A stretch of DNA of 64,000 nt from Lepidostoma basale (GCA_022606425.2 JAHDVF020000016.1:4990501-5054500), one strand, 5' to 3'; counted from the first letter of the stretch, positions 10,626 to 22,010 are shown. Numbers and translations: made by a program. Notes: generated from the sequence alone by a model not told the origin.

Positions 10626-12516
10626 TTTAGTGTATCAAACTTCGAGTAGATTTTTCCAAATAAATTGATGTTAACTAGGTTCGACAACCTTACCCTTGTA
10701 AACATTTAATAATGATCTATTACTCGTATATATGATAAAAATGAAGTAAAAAAATACTTTATAACATAAATCTTTATAACATCTGTCAGATCTTGTAAAC
10801 ATTTTGAATTGATAGCCTGCAATGGGTGAAATCCAGTTGTTCGTCTACAAGTATTTGTATACATTCAAAATGTTGTAAAAAACAAAAACTGGTCCAAATT
10901 ATAGCATATAGATTGGAGTGACATCTCCAGGCGGTTTCTAGCAATGCGGTGAATGGCGGTAGCCTTTCACATTGCGTTAAAAAGATCTTCTGCTTAATGC
11001 TTAAAATACAATCTTCATAGATGGCGTTAGTGTGTAGATTGAATATTCTACCATGTAAAGGGTGGTGTTGGAGATTAACATATATACAACTTCCAAAAAT
11101 TTGTCAGACATGGTGGTCATAAGAAAAAATAAGGTGGAATGGGAATGTTGTATTACTTAAAGCGTGCGCTTAACCCAACCAATGACAGGTCATAAGTCCT
11201 GTAAACACCTTGATCAACCATATTCTGTTTCCAATTTGCATCTTCGTCTCTATTGAGATACAATTGATTCTTGAATTTTATAATATTTCAAATATGTTTC
11301 ACTGAAGAATGACTGGTTGTCCGAAATGTCCATGTCTATGTAATTTAATTTTTTTAAATGTATGTGTTGTAAATACAAAGTATATAAAAAATAAAAAGAG
11401 AAATAAAGCATCTACGAGTACAACACTAGTATTTCTTATGGCAAATATAGAAGAAAATAATAATAATAAAATGCTATTAAACACATACCTGAGAGGTTAA
11501 TTGAATTACAGATTGAAACATACCGTGAAATATGACGATAAAACATACTTTATAAAATAAGTTTTTCTTTTATAATTTAAATTTAAGGTAATTCTTCTCT
11601 AAATAGTACAAGTTATAAATCTTGGAAGACATTTTTACTTTGATCTTTGAATCGCTTTAATTTAATTCTTTTAAAATATATATTAAATTTTTTATCGGCT
11701 CACGTACTTCAGAGAAACTAATCACTATTAAGGTGCCAAGCTTGATTGAACGATATATATTTTATTTTGTGAAAGATTGAGCTGAATATTTATTAATTTA
11801 AAATTAATTCTGCTAATCCTGTAACAATTACTACTAGTAATAATAAAACATGTTTAATTTCATTTAAATTTGCGAAAATGGACTTTAATTCATTGATATA
11901 GGCACATTTATTTAAAAAAAATGGGAGTTATAAGACTTCTGTCATTAGATACATAGTTGGAATTGTTTATTATCATATTATTCTTGAATAGTGTATTATA
12001 TATGTGTCGAGATAAATTATTTCATTTAGGTAAAATAAATACAGGTAAGTTAAATTTATGATTTGATGATTGATACTAATATAAAGGATATTCAATAGAC
12101 ATTTAATATGAATGCTATTACAAATAGCATTGTCATTATTGAAATAAACTTTTATAACATGTGTTCGAATTTGTGTTATCATATTTCATACCATCTGGCC
12201 ATTATCATATTTCATACCTTTTATAGCCATTGGGCTTAAATATTTTTATTATGTATGATCTGGTGTTCAAAATTAATTTAATTTAAAACACTTTAATAAA
12301 ACGTTTTTATGTGTTTCCAAAGTTGCCTTTTAAAAAAAATATATTAATATGTAGGTGATCAAATAGTTAAATGTAAATTGTGTATGATGTTTTAGTTTTT
12401 AAGTCAATGTTTTTACTGTTTTCTGAATCTTGTATAATTTGGCACATAATGAATCATCTACTGGTACTATTGTAAATGTAAATTATGTTTATAAAGGAAA
12501 TAAAAATATCAAATTT
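10626..12516. other. AT-rich sequence downstream of the SET gene
   Basis: This would hold the next exon or 3' end of the minus-strand SET gene if its intron were short. No frame resembling the missing C-terminal part was found. An inverted repeat (ACATTTTGAAT arms) lies at about 10799-10875, and TATCATATTTCATACC is repeated at 12178 and 12203. Otherwise nothing was recognised. Confidence 0.4.
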
Positions 12517-12520
12517 CTAA

Positions 12521-13692
12521 TTACCATTCCATTTCCAGCCTTCAGCGACTCCTATTGAACTGATAATTCGACACTTCAGCTCAATAACTATGTGATTTGA
12601 TTCGGGTAAAAATTTAATCAGTTTAGATTTCAATGAATCGTAAATTTCACCGGGATTGCCGAGCTGTGAGGATCCTATCAGCCCTCCCAGGGCACTCTGC
12701 AGCGCTCCGACCTGACGGGGTGTCACTTCCAAGCCACAATTTTCACAACACCAATTGGAAGAGAAGTCCAGAGGATTAATGGGCAATTGACTTCCATCAC
12801 ATGACCTATCTAGGCATCGCAGTGCGGTGAGATAAGTATTTAATTCATGTTTATCACCACAGCGAGCGCATTGACAAAGAAAATGCTTGGTGTTAAGCAA
12901 ATGATGACGTCTCGCGGGAGTCCCCCAGAGTAAGTTAGTATAAGAAGTGCAAATCTCCACTCCACTAGGAATGAAAACACTCGCACGAATATACATTTTT
13001 CCGAATGCATCAAAATCGGTTCGAATGTTTGGAATACAAGAATGGTTCATTAAAGCAGATATTGGAAATAATCCACGTAAATTTGCATTTTCCTGATTCT
13101 CCGTTACCATCAACATTTCGTAAGCGTTTGCGTCCAGTGCACAACAGACTCTCTTCATCAGAATTTCTTCACTTTTTGAAATCACAAAAAACTTTTTGAT
13201 ATATTCCACTTCAGCGCCGTGTCTGGGTGATTCGTGTACGGTGAGATTGAGTAGAAATTGTTTCTCGTTTTCACCTAGTAGCAAAGCTCTCAAAGGAACT
13301 AAACACCTAGCGAAACTCTGAGGATTTAGAGTCTCTCTTAAATCTGTAACGCTCCACTGCGTGATGAGTTTGCATTCTACTTCGTGCGAATGAGAATTTT
13401 CACAAATAGGCGAACAAATGGGAAGCCCGCACCCTTTTGAACACGGTTGAAGGATATTCTCAGTTTTGTAACAACAAACACAACCAATGGGAGTTTCTAG
13501 AGAAGTTCTGGGCCCCATTATTAATGGGTGATCTACAAATATTAATTCCCCAACGGATATATCCCTGGTAGCAATAAGTCCCCGACCATCCAAATTAGAT
13601 TTTTGAACATGGAACGTATTTAGTGTTCCATTTTCTTTTAAAACTTTGAGATGATTTTTCACTAATAAATTGATGTTAACTAGATCCGACAT
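12521..13692 (-). CDS. SmydA-type SET/MYND domain protein, 5' exon
   Basis: A single open exon of about 390 codons starts at the ATG at 13690-13692. In order it shows a SET N-terminal part (GRGLIATRDISVGEL, residues 36-50) and a cysteine-rich MYND-like zinc finger (C71 to C107, first cysteines CVCC). The SET core has NHSCIPN at residues 216-222 and a catalytic-type tyrosine at 251 in the EICTSY word. The post-SET cluster is CQCARC at 273-278. SMYD proteins are lysine methyltransferases or related regulators. The arthropod SmydA branch is usually clearly longer, roughly 500 residues. The frame ends WKWNGN-stop, and a GTAATT donor sits exactly at that point, so coding should continue in another exon. 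None was found down to position 1. The intron may exceed 12 kb, or the gene may have lost its 3' part. The exon itself has no frameshift. Confidence 0.88.
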
Positions 13693-13960
13693 TTTACTTT
13701 GAGTAGATACGCGGAGCGACTGGGAAGTCTAAATTAGATTTTTTAATGTCGAGGAAATCAGCCACGTGGGGATGACTTTCAGGGATGGACTGATAAAATG
13801 TAATTAATTATTGATATACTTTTTTATTGAAAATATAATTTATCAAAAAATAATTTAGACTTAAATTTAAAAAGAGTACAATCAAAGAGTCTTAATTCAC
13901 AAAAAGGCTGTAGAAAAAGAAAACAAAAAATTAACGAAATAATTTTTTGAATATATAAAT
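13693..13960. other. 5' flank of the SET gene
   Basis: About fifty bases upstream of the ATG are GC-richer (GATACGCGGAGCGACTGGG in plus orientation), consistent with a 5' leader or promoter-proximal region. No TATA-like element was assigned. Confidence 0.3.
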
Positions 13961-14612
13961 CTAACTAACTAACAATCACGCCGTCTCCCCGAAGGGGTAG
14001 GCAGAAATAATGGACTGCCACACATTTCTTTCCTGACATATTTCTCTCGCTTCCTCAACATTCATACATCGTGTCATGTACTTCGATTTCTCTGACTCCT
14101 CACGTGGCCGACATTCAATATTTGATTTATTTGATCGTGCCACGTATTTCTCGGTCTTCCTCTATTTCTGGTTCCATTTACATCGTAAACATATATATTT
14201 TTTACCATTCTTTCTTCATTCATTCTTTCCATATGTCCAAACCATCTTAATGATCCTTTCATTATTTTGTTAATATTACATTAGACACTTTCATTAGACA
14301 CTCTATCATACACATTCGTCTAAGAGATCTCATTTCTACCTCATTTATTCTACTTTCATCCTTCTTTTGCCAGTTCCATGCTTCGCTTCCATACATAAGG
14401 GTCGGTAGAAGAACACCATTGTGCACTGCCATTCTAACTTTTTGGATAGGTTTTTGTTTGCGATAACGATTTTAAGTGCACCATTGCCTGCCCCAACCCT
14501 TCTTTCAAATCCCTCTCCACTCACCCATCTTTTGTGAACATACTACCTAAATACACGAACTTGCTCCAAGTTTTCACCATTCACGCTAATGTTGCAGACT
14601 GTCATGATTTCT
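13961..14612 (-). mobile_element. TTAG-tailed LINE, longer 3' fragment with deletions
   Basis: It begins with the TTAG tail (CTAACTAACTAAC in plus orientation). It then covers the EEARE, RSQRNR and GRPRNTWHDQI regions and, further upstream, the YGSEAWNWQKK and VCNISVNGENLEQV regions. It has small deletions relative to 63168-63944 that break the frame. Confidence 0.85.
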
Positions 14613-15555
14613 ATATAAACGTTTCTGATATTTATTTTTGTTTAAAAAATGTTCACAAACAAATCTAAATTTAAAATAGTGTAAATTAATATAAGTCATG
14701 AGATTTTAATGTGCGCATTCAATGAGACGAGAGACGAATATATTAATATAATAATAAGAATGTGCATCCGAAATTTAATTTATTGCCTCTCTATTGGATA
14801 ATTTGTGTTAATGTCCCTACCCTATTGTCGATTCGATCGAAGTACTTAAATAGAATTGCAGCTATTGTAGTCATACCATTCTTATTTGTAAAGCAAATGG
14901 TCCTATATTTAGATATCTATAGTGACTATCGATTGAAATGCATAATTTTATCGTTTAAAATTATGCAAAAATATTTCAATATTTCACTTTCAATTTCGGA
15001 TAACCCAGTCCTTTGAAATTTATGTTGTTTAATTTTAGCATATAATGGTTCTAACGTCTTTTGTGATGCCCTGAAATATTATTTTTACATAAGATTCTAA
15101 TTAATTATTTTTTTGTAAAAAATAAACACACAATAGAAAGAAGTCCGAAGTCATTTATTATAAAACCTGTCAAATTCTTCGGTCGGCAGCGAGAATGATC
15201 GCGTCGGTATTAGAAGCTTTTAAAGATGAGAAGCAAATAAATTTGTTTTCTTAGTGAACTGATGCCTGGAACATTAAACAGTCAACGATTTGCCAAGAAA
15301 CTTTACGGGTATAATTAGGTTTTGATGAGAGTTGGTTTAAACATTATCGAAAGATTTTATTAATCATACGTTTCATGGGGCATATAAAAGTATATAAATT
15401 GTCTCGAAAATATTGATACATTGAGATAGAGGGCGATTTGAGTATTGTATAATAACCCTCAAACTGTCAGAAAAAAACTGGGAAAAGGCCAGTCACATTC
15501 CATCGGCAACACTACAGACTAGTCCAACTCGTTAGTGTCCTTTTTGCAAACCTCG
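14613..15555. other. AT-rich interval, nothing recognised
   Basis: An 84-codon open frame at 14762-15016 has no recognisable domain and AT-driven composition. No repeat was assigned. Confidence 0.4.
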
Positions 15556-15559
15556 GACA

Positions 15560-15800
15560 ATGTTATCACACTCGTAACCGGGTAATCACAGTAGAAAACG
15601 AGGGGATGAAAGGCGAATTTGTGGCGCCTCCAAACCAGATCCAATCAGTTAAGGGAAGGTAACCCCGACAGAAAAATCCACCAGAGAAGGCAACGGGAAA
15701 CCATTCTGGTATTATTTTCCCAGGAATCACTATGACGAATACAACCATGCTTTTGCTTTAGTGATCGCCAACGTTGGGGGGACCTGACACGGTACCGGAA
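15560..15800 (+). repeat. SINE-like repeat sharing its 3' end with a LINE
   Basis: A non-coding 240-base repeat body contains GGCAACGGGAAACCATTCTG and ATCACTATGACGAATACAAC. It ends in GTGATCGCCAACGTTGGGGG, a GACC word and GAAGAAGAAG. Those last roughly 45 bases match the 3' end of the LINE at 16591-16637, including part of that LINE's coding sequence. A shared 3' end is how SINEs recruit a partner LINE's reverse transcriptase. No clear tRNA boxes were seen at its 5' side. Confidence 0.7.
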
Positions 15801-15859
15801 GAAGAAGAACATAATAATCATAAAAAAATTATGTTATTACCTGAAATTTCATTATATAT

Positions 15860-15990
15860 AATGACAGAAGATAGCAGGGAGCTGCCGAAATCGGTCGAAG
15901 CCGTAAGCTAAGTGGAATTTAACTAAATATATATTAATTATTATTTTTTAAATACAATATTTTATTTTCATTATTTATTATAACCCTTTG
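15860..15990. repeat. Repeat with CCGAAATCGGTCGAAGCC core
   Basis: The core GCTGCCGAAATCGGTCGAAG and flanking TTTTATTTTCATTATTTA resemble the copy at 48880-49010 (GCTTCGACCGGTTTCGGCAG). Related but more divergent sequence occurs near 35390, 38050 and 34150. The family is unidentified. Confidence 0.5.
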
Positions 15991-16071
15991 TAAGATAATT
16001 ACTTTCGAATTGTTGCTAGGTCCCAAATTCAGAAACTTTTATTATTTGAATATGTTTATATCAATGGTATA

Positions 16072-16637
16072 TTGGACCCAGATACAATGGACCCAGATGT
16101 AGAGATAAAATGCAGAATTGAGGCAGCAAGAGCTAAGTTTAATAAAATGAAATCACTCTTCTGCAATGATAACGTAAACTTGAAACTCCGCCAGAGAATG
16201 ATCAAATGCTATGTGTGGTCTGTTTTATTGTACGGGTGTGAAACTTGGACCCTGAAAGTTAACTTAATGAACAGATTGGAAGCATTTGAAATGTGGCTCC
16301 ATCGAGTTCCCTGGACAGACATGGTTACCAATACCGAAGTCCTGAGGCGAGCTAGAGTTGACAGGGAATTGTTATCAACTATCAAGGTTCGAAAGATCTC
16401 ACATCTGCGTCATATACTGCGTGGGGAAAAGTACCACCTTCTCCAACTGATATTGGAGGGAAAAATTTAGGGACGCCGAGGGCCTGGAAAGAGACAAATG
16501 TCCTGGCTGCGAAACGTGAGGGAGTGGACCGGCATCCGAAGTGTGGATGAGCTGTTCCGAGCGGCGCAGGACAGGGACAGGTTCGTCCACGTGATCGCCA
16601 ACGTTGGGGGGACCCGACAGGGCACTTGAAGAAGAAT
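16072..16637 (+). mobile_element. GAAGAAG-tailed LINE 3' part with 9-bp target duplication
   Basis: An open frame to 16470 encodes AARAKFNKMKSLFCND, MIKCYVWSVLLYGCETW, then RRARVDRELLSTIKV and HILRGEKYHLLQLILEGK. A stop interrupts, and the rest (NVREWTGIRSVDELFRAAQD, then VIANVGGT) is in the same frame beyond it. This is the region after the catalytic core of a non-LTR reverse transcriptase. AATGGTATA at 16063-16071 and 16638-16646 marks both edges exactly. Confidence 0.9.
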
Positions 16638-16860
16638 AATGGTATAATATTTTATATGATGGATACATTTAAATATTTTTTTTTAATTGGCGAATATTCT
16701 TGTCAAGAAGAAACATTAGACAATAATTGACATTATTAACTCAAAACAGTTAAGTTTTATCTTAACGTCTATTGCCAGAATATGATTTATCTTTACATGT
16801 TTTGGATGCAGTGTTACTTACACACAATAGTATTTGTTTACACATATTATCTTTGTTTAA

Positions 16861-17108
16861 CCACTATAGTGCGGCTGGCTTCATTTTAAGTACAAAAAAA
16901 TGTGAATTGCGGTAAACTATACTTACCTACAGTTCATATTTGAATGTATCTTATAAATCTTTTTACTTTAGTTCCTAACTACTTAATTGTACGTAATATT
17001 AAGATGAACTGGGACTATCTGTTGGAGCTGTAAATGTTGCCAACCGCAGTATGAGAAATATAAATAAATAAAAATTCTCTGCAAATGTAGTCAGCCGCAC
17101 AATAAGGG
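16861..17108. mobile_element. TTAA-flanked piggyBac-type MITE
   Basis: TTAA flanks the element at 16857-16860 and 17109-17112. The inverted ends read CCACTATAGTGCGGCTGGCT on the left and CCCTTATTGTGCGGCTGACT on the right strand. The 248-base interior has no transposase. A right-half relative is at 56826-56921. TTAA duplication plus CC-starting ends is the piggyBac superfamily pattern. Confidence 0.75.
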
Positions 17109-17159
17109 TTAAATTATGTTTAATTATTTAATAGCTTTACATCATGATTATAATATTTG

Positions 17160-17290
17160 TCTTCCTCACTTGTTGCAATCTATGGAATTGGTTTGCAGCA
17201 AAGTGTAACATTTTTGGTTGTTCTTAGGATGACACTTGAGCCTTTAGTAGTTGTTTGGTAGTTTCCCGTTGCTTTCCAGATTTGAATTTT
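17160..17290 (-). repeat. Partial copy of the repeat seen at 5459-5690
   Basis: In minus orientation it has AAGCAACGGGAAACTACC, AGTGTCATCCTAAGAAC and ATGTTACACTTTGCTGC, in the same order as the 5459-5690 copy but more diverged. Confidence 0.65.
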
Positions 17291-17430
17291 AGAATATTTT
17301 TAGCTATTGATTATCATGACTATCGAGCCTGGGATCTTAGATGTGGCAGTCATAGCTCTTGCCACTATGTCACAGAGGTCTCCATATATTCTCCCAGGTA
17401 GGTAAAAGTAAGGTGCGTTAGAAACATTAA

Positions 17431-17870
17431 TAACTAACTAACCATCACGCCGTTTCTCCGGAGGGGTAGGCAGGTAGGATGGACCGCCACACTGTTCTAT
17501 GCTGACAACTCTCGCGCCACCGTGACACGCACGATCGTCGTTTTAGTAGTTGATTAATTTGGTCATGCCATGTTTCCTTTACCTTCCTCGACTTATTTTT
17601 CCATTCACACTACTTGTACACGTACGAGTATATACCCTTTTAACCATTCTTCTCTCGTCTATTCGTTCCATATGTTCAAACCATTTTAATGACCCTTTCT
17701 TAATTTTATTTAGCACGCATTCATCCGCCTCACATTACATTTTTACTTCTTCGTTAGGTATTCTATCACATATTGTTTTTCGGCATATTCTTCTTAGTGA
17801 ACTATTTCTACGGCATTTATCTTTCTTTTATATTTCTTCTGCTCCAACTCCAAGCTTCACTTCTTTATTT
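17431..17870 (-). mobile_element. TTAG-tailed LINE, subfamily B fragment
   Basis: The tail and GCCGTTTCTCCGGAGGGGTAG are followed by GGACCGCCACA, the wording shared with the copies at 31907, 35570 and 56936 rather than the commoner GGACTGCCACA. Coding words are degraded by several indels. Confidence 0.78.
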
Positions 17871-17939
17871 AAGAGAAACATTAATAAGATCAAAAAATTA
17901 AAAATCCGCGTTCATTTATACATATAAGTTCAGGTATTT

Positions 17940-18058
17940 TGTTTATATCTTCTTTCCCCTCGCCTCTTCCCGTTACTCGAAGTCGGCTTTTCTTATCATT
18001 TAGCGCCATGTATTTCTTTCGTAGGCAGCTTCCTTCTTAAGGCCTAGGGCCTTCATAT
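17940..18058 (-). mobile_element. Possible LINE 3' scrap
   Basis: Minus-strand reading gives a lysine/arginine-rich stretch (roughly KKEAAYERN, then ARKRRR-like words) next to the tail of the CR1-like element. It could be the end of another LINE, but there is too little to name a family. Confidence 0.3.
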
Positions 18059-18735
18059 TTATTTATTTATTTATTGAACATTTACCAAGTACATGGTTTT
18101 AATACCTCCCAACTGGGGTAACCCGTTCTAGGGAGGCATTCCTAGTACTCTATATAATTTCAATATATAATATAATTTACAAATTCAGGGAACAGTTAAG
18201 GGAAGCAACATATATCCTAAAGTGTATAACTTAAAATTAATTGACTTATATATTATATAACACTATTTAAACACTATATTGTCTTACATAACACTATTTA
18301 AACTATTTACTTATTTTTAAAAATTAAACTACATTCAAGCCGTCCTTTTTTTAATGTCTCCGTAGTTACATGTTTTTTGTAATTGTGCATTGTCATTTTT
18401 TGTGGGTCGTTTATAGTTTTGTTAATTATGTTATAGAGTTTGGGTCCAAGATAGTAGAAATGTCTTTGCGCATAAGAAGTTTTAGTTTTTGGTACAAAAT
18501 GGTTATGTTTGTTGCGTGTGTTGTACGTTTGTTGTGCTTTTAAGTGTCTGTCGGTGTCCTTGTGGTAGTGCACGACTAAATTTCTTATATATAGTTGTAT
18601 TATGTCCGGTACTTGAAATTCATCGTAAAGTTGGTCTGAGGGGAATCGATATGGTTTTTTGTTAATGACTCTAATTATTGTCTTTTGGGCTACAATGACT
18701 GGGTTTAGTGTAGTTATTGTAGTTCCTCTGCACAT
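18059..18735 (-). mobile_element. CR1/jockey-like LINE 3' part with ATAA tail
   Basis: The minus-strand frame at 18307-18735 encodes a typical reverse transcriptase C-terminal region: TTLNPVIVAQKTIIRVI, DIIQLYIRNLVVHYHKD, TYNTRNKHNHFVPKTK and GPKLYNIINKTI. About 200 bases of 3' UTR follow, with ACCTCCCAACTGGGGTAACC and a tail of ATAA units. The catalytic domain is missing. 3' UTR copies recur at 27020-27085, 36925-37000 and 40310-40390. Confidence 0.8.
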
Positions 18736-18739
18736 TCGT

Positions 18740-18910
18740 CAGCCAGGTAGTTTGAGGTCTTCCATTCCCTCTTCTACTAGACATAGAATGACACTTTTTC
18801 ACTACATGGTCGTGAGGTCTCCTCATCATCAAATAAATTATAAGTTCTCTCTGATGATAATAAAGGGTTCTTCTGACCAGTTTATATTGTATATTTTCGT
18901 TAATACCCAT
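18740..18910 (-). mobile_element. LINE C-terminal scrap (GRPQTTWLTN)
   Basis: The minus-strand frame reads RRPHDHVVKKCHSMSS then GRPQTTWLTNVQR, the GRP-x-x-W ending common to several LINE families here. It directly abuts the CR1-like fragment, so one may have inserted next to the other. Confidence 0.55.
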
Positions 18911-19017
18911 ATTGTTTTTTTATAATTTAATGTTCAAATCCTTAACATTTTAATGTATTAAAATTATACCAATAAAATCAACAACTCAAAAATACAAATA
19001 TTTTAAAATCATGACAT

Positions 19018-19290
19018 CATCTCAGTGTCTCATCCCTTTGTCCCATATCTATGTCTCATATATATGTCTCATCTCAATGTTTGATCTTTGTGTCTCATAT
19101 CTATGTCTCATCTAACATAGGTACCTATATGTCTCATCTATTTGTCTCATCTCTGTCAGTGCCCTCTTGAAAATAAAGTTAAAACGTCAATACAGCATTT
19201 TCTCTGTGTCTGATATATATGTCCCATTTCTATCCTTATCTATTTATCATCTATATCTATCATCTCTATCTTTCATCTCAATGTCTCTTG
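19018..19290. repeat. Diverged TATGTCTCATCT minisatellite
   Basis: At least a dozen imperfect units of about 12-20 bases built around TATGTCTCATC or TGTCTCATCT occur in a row. A non-repeat interruption of about 50 bases lies near 19158-19205. Unit length drifts, as expected for an old tandem array. Confidence 0.75.
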
Positions 19291-19417
19291 TCGGCATCTA
19301 ATTATTTTCATATTTTAACGTTCCTAAATCACAGATCACATTGTTAATTCTCATTATTTATTTTTCCTTTGTCGTTTAATGATAAAATATTTAATTTATA
19401 TCCCTAGATGAGTATAT

Positions 19418-19570
19418 AACTAACTAAACATCACGCCGTCTTTCCGAAATGCTAGGCAGAAATAATGGACCACCACGTTGTTCTCTGAGCTTCCTTAACA
19501 TTTTTACATCGTGTTCATGCACGCATTCTGATTTCTCCGATTCGTCGAGTGACTGACACTTCATATTTTG
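19418..19570 (-). mobile_element. TTAG-tailed LINE, degraded 3' end
   Basis: It has the TTAG tail, GCCGTCTTTCCGAAATGC and AGGCAGAAATAATGGACC, with the EEARE region partly deleted. It stops near the GHVRS-equivalent position. Confidence 0.75.
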
Positions 19571-20410
19571 TATTGTGTGTACCATAAATAAAATCACATT
19601 AAAAACAGTACATAGTAAAAAGAAGTAATAACATGCAGTTTTTTTTTGCGGAATCTGTACTATTGCAAAAATACTATATACCTAGTCTGTTTTATACTTA
19701 GTTTTGTACCGTTTTTACCCATATGTAAGTTCATGTTTTATGTACCTACCTACTTAATAAAACATGGTCTTGTTTATACCCAAGTTTACATACCGATTAA
19801 TTAATAATTGAATTAATTAAAATGTTAATAATTCCGACTCTGTTGTACAATCATAGAGATCATTACGTAAAGTGTACAAAGATAAGTATATTCGATTAAA
19901 CATTTCTATAAAGACTCTCCCACGTGATCCATCGTCACATGGTACTTGTATATACTTGGCAAGACTACTGAACGTGGTTTAACAATAGAAAATTGAACAC
20001 GCATAAGTATGCAATTCTTATCCCTTACATTTGTTTATTTAGTCCATTGATACGAATGAATCTGATTTTTCTTTATTTATTTAGTGAACTATTCAGTCAC
20101 GTGTTCCTTTGTATAGATAGGTAAATAAAATTATGTTTTTATTTTGTTTTTTTAAACAATTGGAATTGCATTTTCTAAAGAGCAAAAACTACATTTAGGA
20201 AATAGAAATACCATCTAATATGTTTTATTCGTTTTATTTTATATATATATGTTTTTTTTAATATTTACAAGAAATTTAAATTACCAACATTAATCATGGA
20301 GCGCAATATTATTTGTAAAAACTTTTTAAATTTTATGGAATTATTTAAGTATTATCAAGCTAAAGAAGTATAACTTCTTACGTGTGTACATAAGTATTTT
20401 TAATATCAAA
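19571..20410. other. AT-rich interval, nothing recognised
   Basis: Long AT-rich runs with short CACGTG-type words near 19920. No gene, RNA or transposon end was recognised. Confidence 0.4.
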
Positions 20411-20422
20411 TTCTATTATAAT

Positions 20423-20758
20423 CTTCTTCTCTGGTTTCAATCCTGGGATTGGTGGTTTGTAGCAATTTCCTCTATTCTTCTCTTCCATTCTTCCCTGTCT
20501 TGTGCGGCTCTTTTGAAATCTGCATATGATGAGCAGCGCACGTCCACCAACAGGTCCTCCAGGTACTCTCGGCGTGGGCGTCCCCTAGAGTTTGTCCGCT
20601 CGGTCGTACCCTCCATTATGGCATGCAAGAGGCCTTCTTGCCGTATTACATGGCCGATCCATCTTGCACGCCTCTCGGACAAGGTCCTGAGGCTCTTTAG
20701 ATTCTTTGGAGAACCTCCTCACTTGTGATGTGGTCTCTCCAGGAAATTCCTAATAGTC
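20423..20758 (-). mobile_element. LINE 3' end with perfect 12-bp target duplication
   Basis: The minus-strand frame at 20437-20682 reads RRARWIGHVIRQEGLLHAIM, GRPRREYLEDLLVDV, YADFKRAAQDREEWKRRIEE, with a GAAGAAG-type end. TTCTATTATAAT is duplicated at 20411-20422 and 20759-20770. The same family occurs in plus orientation at 54372-54577. Confidence 0.9.
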
Positions 20759-20770
20759 TTCTATTATAAT

Positions 20771-21645
20771 ATAAACATGAACATGTGAATAATTAAAGCT
20801 CTTCTTAGTAGGTAGCTAACCTCACCTAAGAACACCTAATGGCTATGATGATTTTGAGTCCTTGATATCAGGCACAATATTGGTATGTTGCACTCTAATA
20901 TCTGGTGTAGCGTCGACCCTATTCCTCCGTTTTGATTTCGTTGCACCATTATAAGAAAATCCTGATTTACGTAAATATGTTGTAGAAAATATATGTTTTT
21001 GAAAAATTGGGATACTATTTTTACACACTCGCCCAGAAATCTGAATATTTAATGGGTGATGCTGAATATTTCATGATATATGGATAAAAGAAGAGAAAAG
21101 GACATACTTGAAAGAAAAAAATATTTGTTTTATTTAACCTTTATTTTAATATACGTTAAACTTTTTATTTTGATGTTTTCTGTTTGTTCCCTTTAACTAT
21201 AAATTTTCTTCTTTTTCTTGTCAATGGCAAGCTAGATTCGTAGAAATAGCCCTCAAGAGGGCGTCAACTCTCCTGTTTCCCGTGCAATTGTGATGAAAGG
21301 TTTTGCCGATATTATGTAGTTTCCAGGGGCGCCGGGTATTATAGTTTTAGCAGCACCACACGCGGAGAGACCTTTTTTGCATCCGACCTTTTTATTATAC
21401 GTAACCGTTGTAATTGCTATATTGTATATTTTGAATATGTTTGAGAAACGTGCAAGGTTTGAATTATTTGACTAATTTCCTTTTTGCAAGTTTTGAGATT
21501 TTAGTATATTCTATTCAACTTTTAGTTGAGTAAATTATTTTGCTAACACCACGGGCACAGTCACATCCCCTAATCCTGCCATTACCTACCCTAGATCCAC
21601 CTTTGACAGGTAAAAAAAGTATTAATAAGTAATTTTTATTATTAT
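20771..21645. other. Intergenic, unassigned
   Basis: A less AT-rich patch at 21215-21420 has CCTCAAGAGGGCGTCAACTC and CACACGCGGAGAGACC words that could be part of an old repeat. No coding evidence was found. Confidence 0.35.
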
Positions 21646-21649
21646 AAAT

Positions 21650-22010
21650 TGTAATACTCGTATAACAATTTATAATAATAAAAATTTTGCTAATTTATAT
21701 TATGCCGTTTTCGTGAATAACTCACCTCAAGGGCGCTTTGACGATGTTTTTAGTAATGAGAGCTGCATCTGACACTAGCAATCAGATAACCGTTGCTTAT
21801 ATTTTATGCGATACTTTGAAGAGGTGGGTTTTTAGGTGAGATTTAAAATCTGTCGGATTGTCAATGCATCTAAAGCGTGCAGGAAGCATATTCCAGGCGA
21901 ACGGACCTGCCACTGCGAAAGCCCGATCTCCGAAATTTGTCCGGGGGTTGCGCATTGGCTCTATTGCCGCAGAGTTTGCTGATCGAAGCGTAGATTGCCG
22001 CAAGTTAGTT
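21650..22010 (-). mobile_element. CR1/L2-like LINE 3' end
   Basis: The minus-strand frame at 21797-22003 encodes the hallmark RTNFGDRAFAVAGPFAWN, LPARFRCIDNPTDFKSHLKT, HLF ending of CR1/L2-group reverse transcriptases. A 3' UTR with GCGCCCTTGAGGTGAG and an AT-rich tail follows. Tail-only copies in the same orientation are at 48375-48430 and 52005-52085. Confidence 0.82.

Noticed and set aside
12521..13692. SET gene as a processed retrocopy
   Set aside because: The exon is intronless over about 390 codons, but it ends precisely at a splice donor, which a retrocopy would not preserve, and it has no poly(A) tract.
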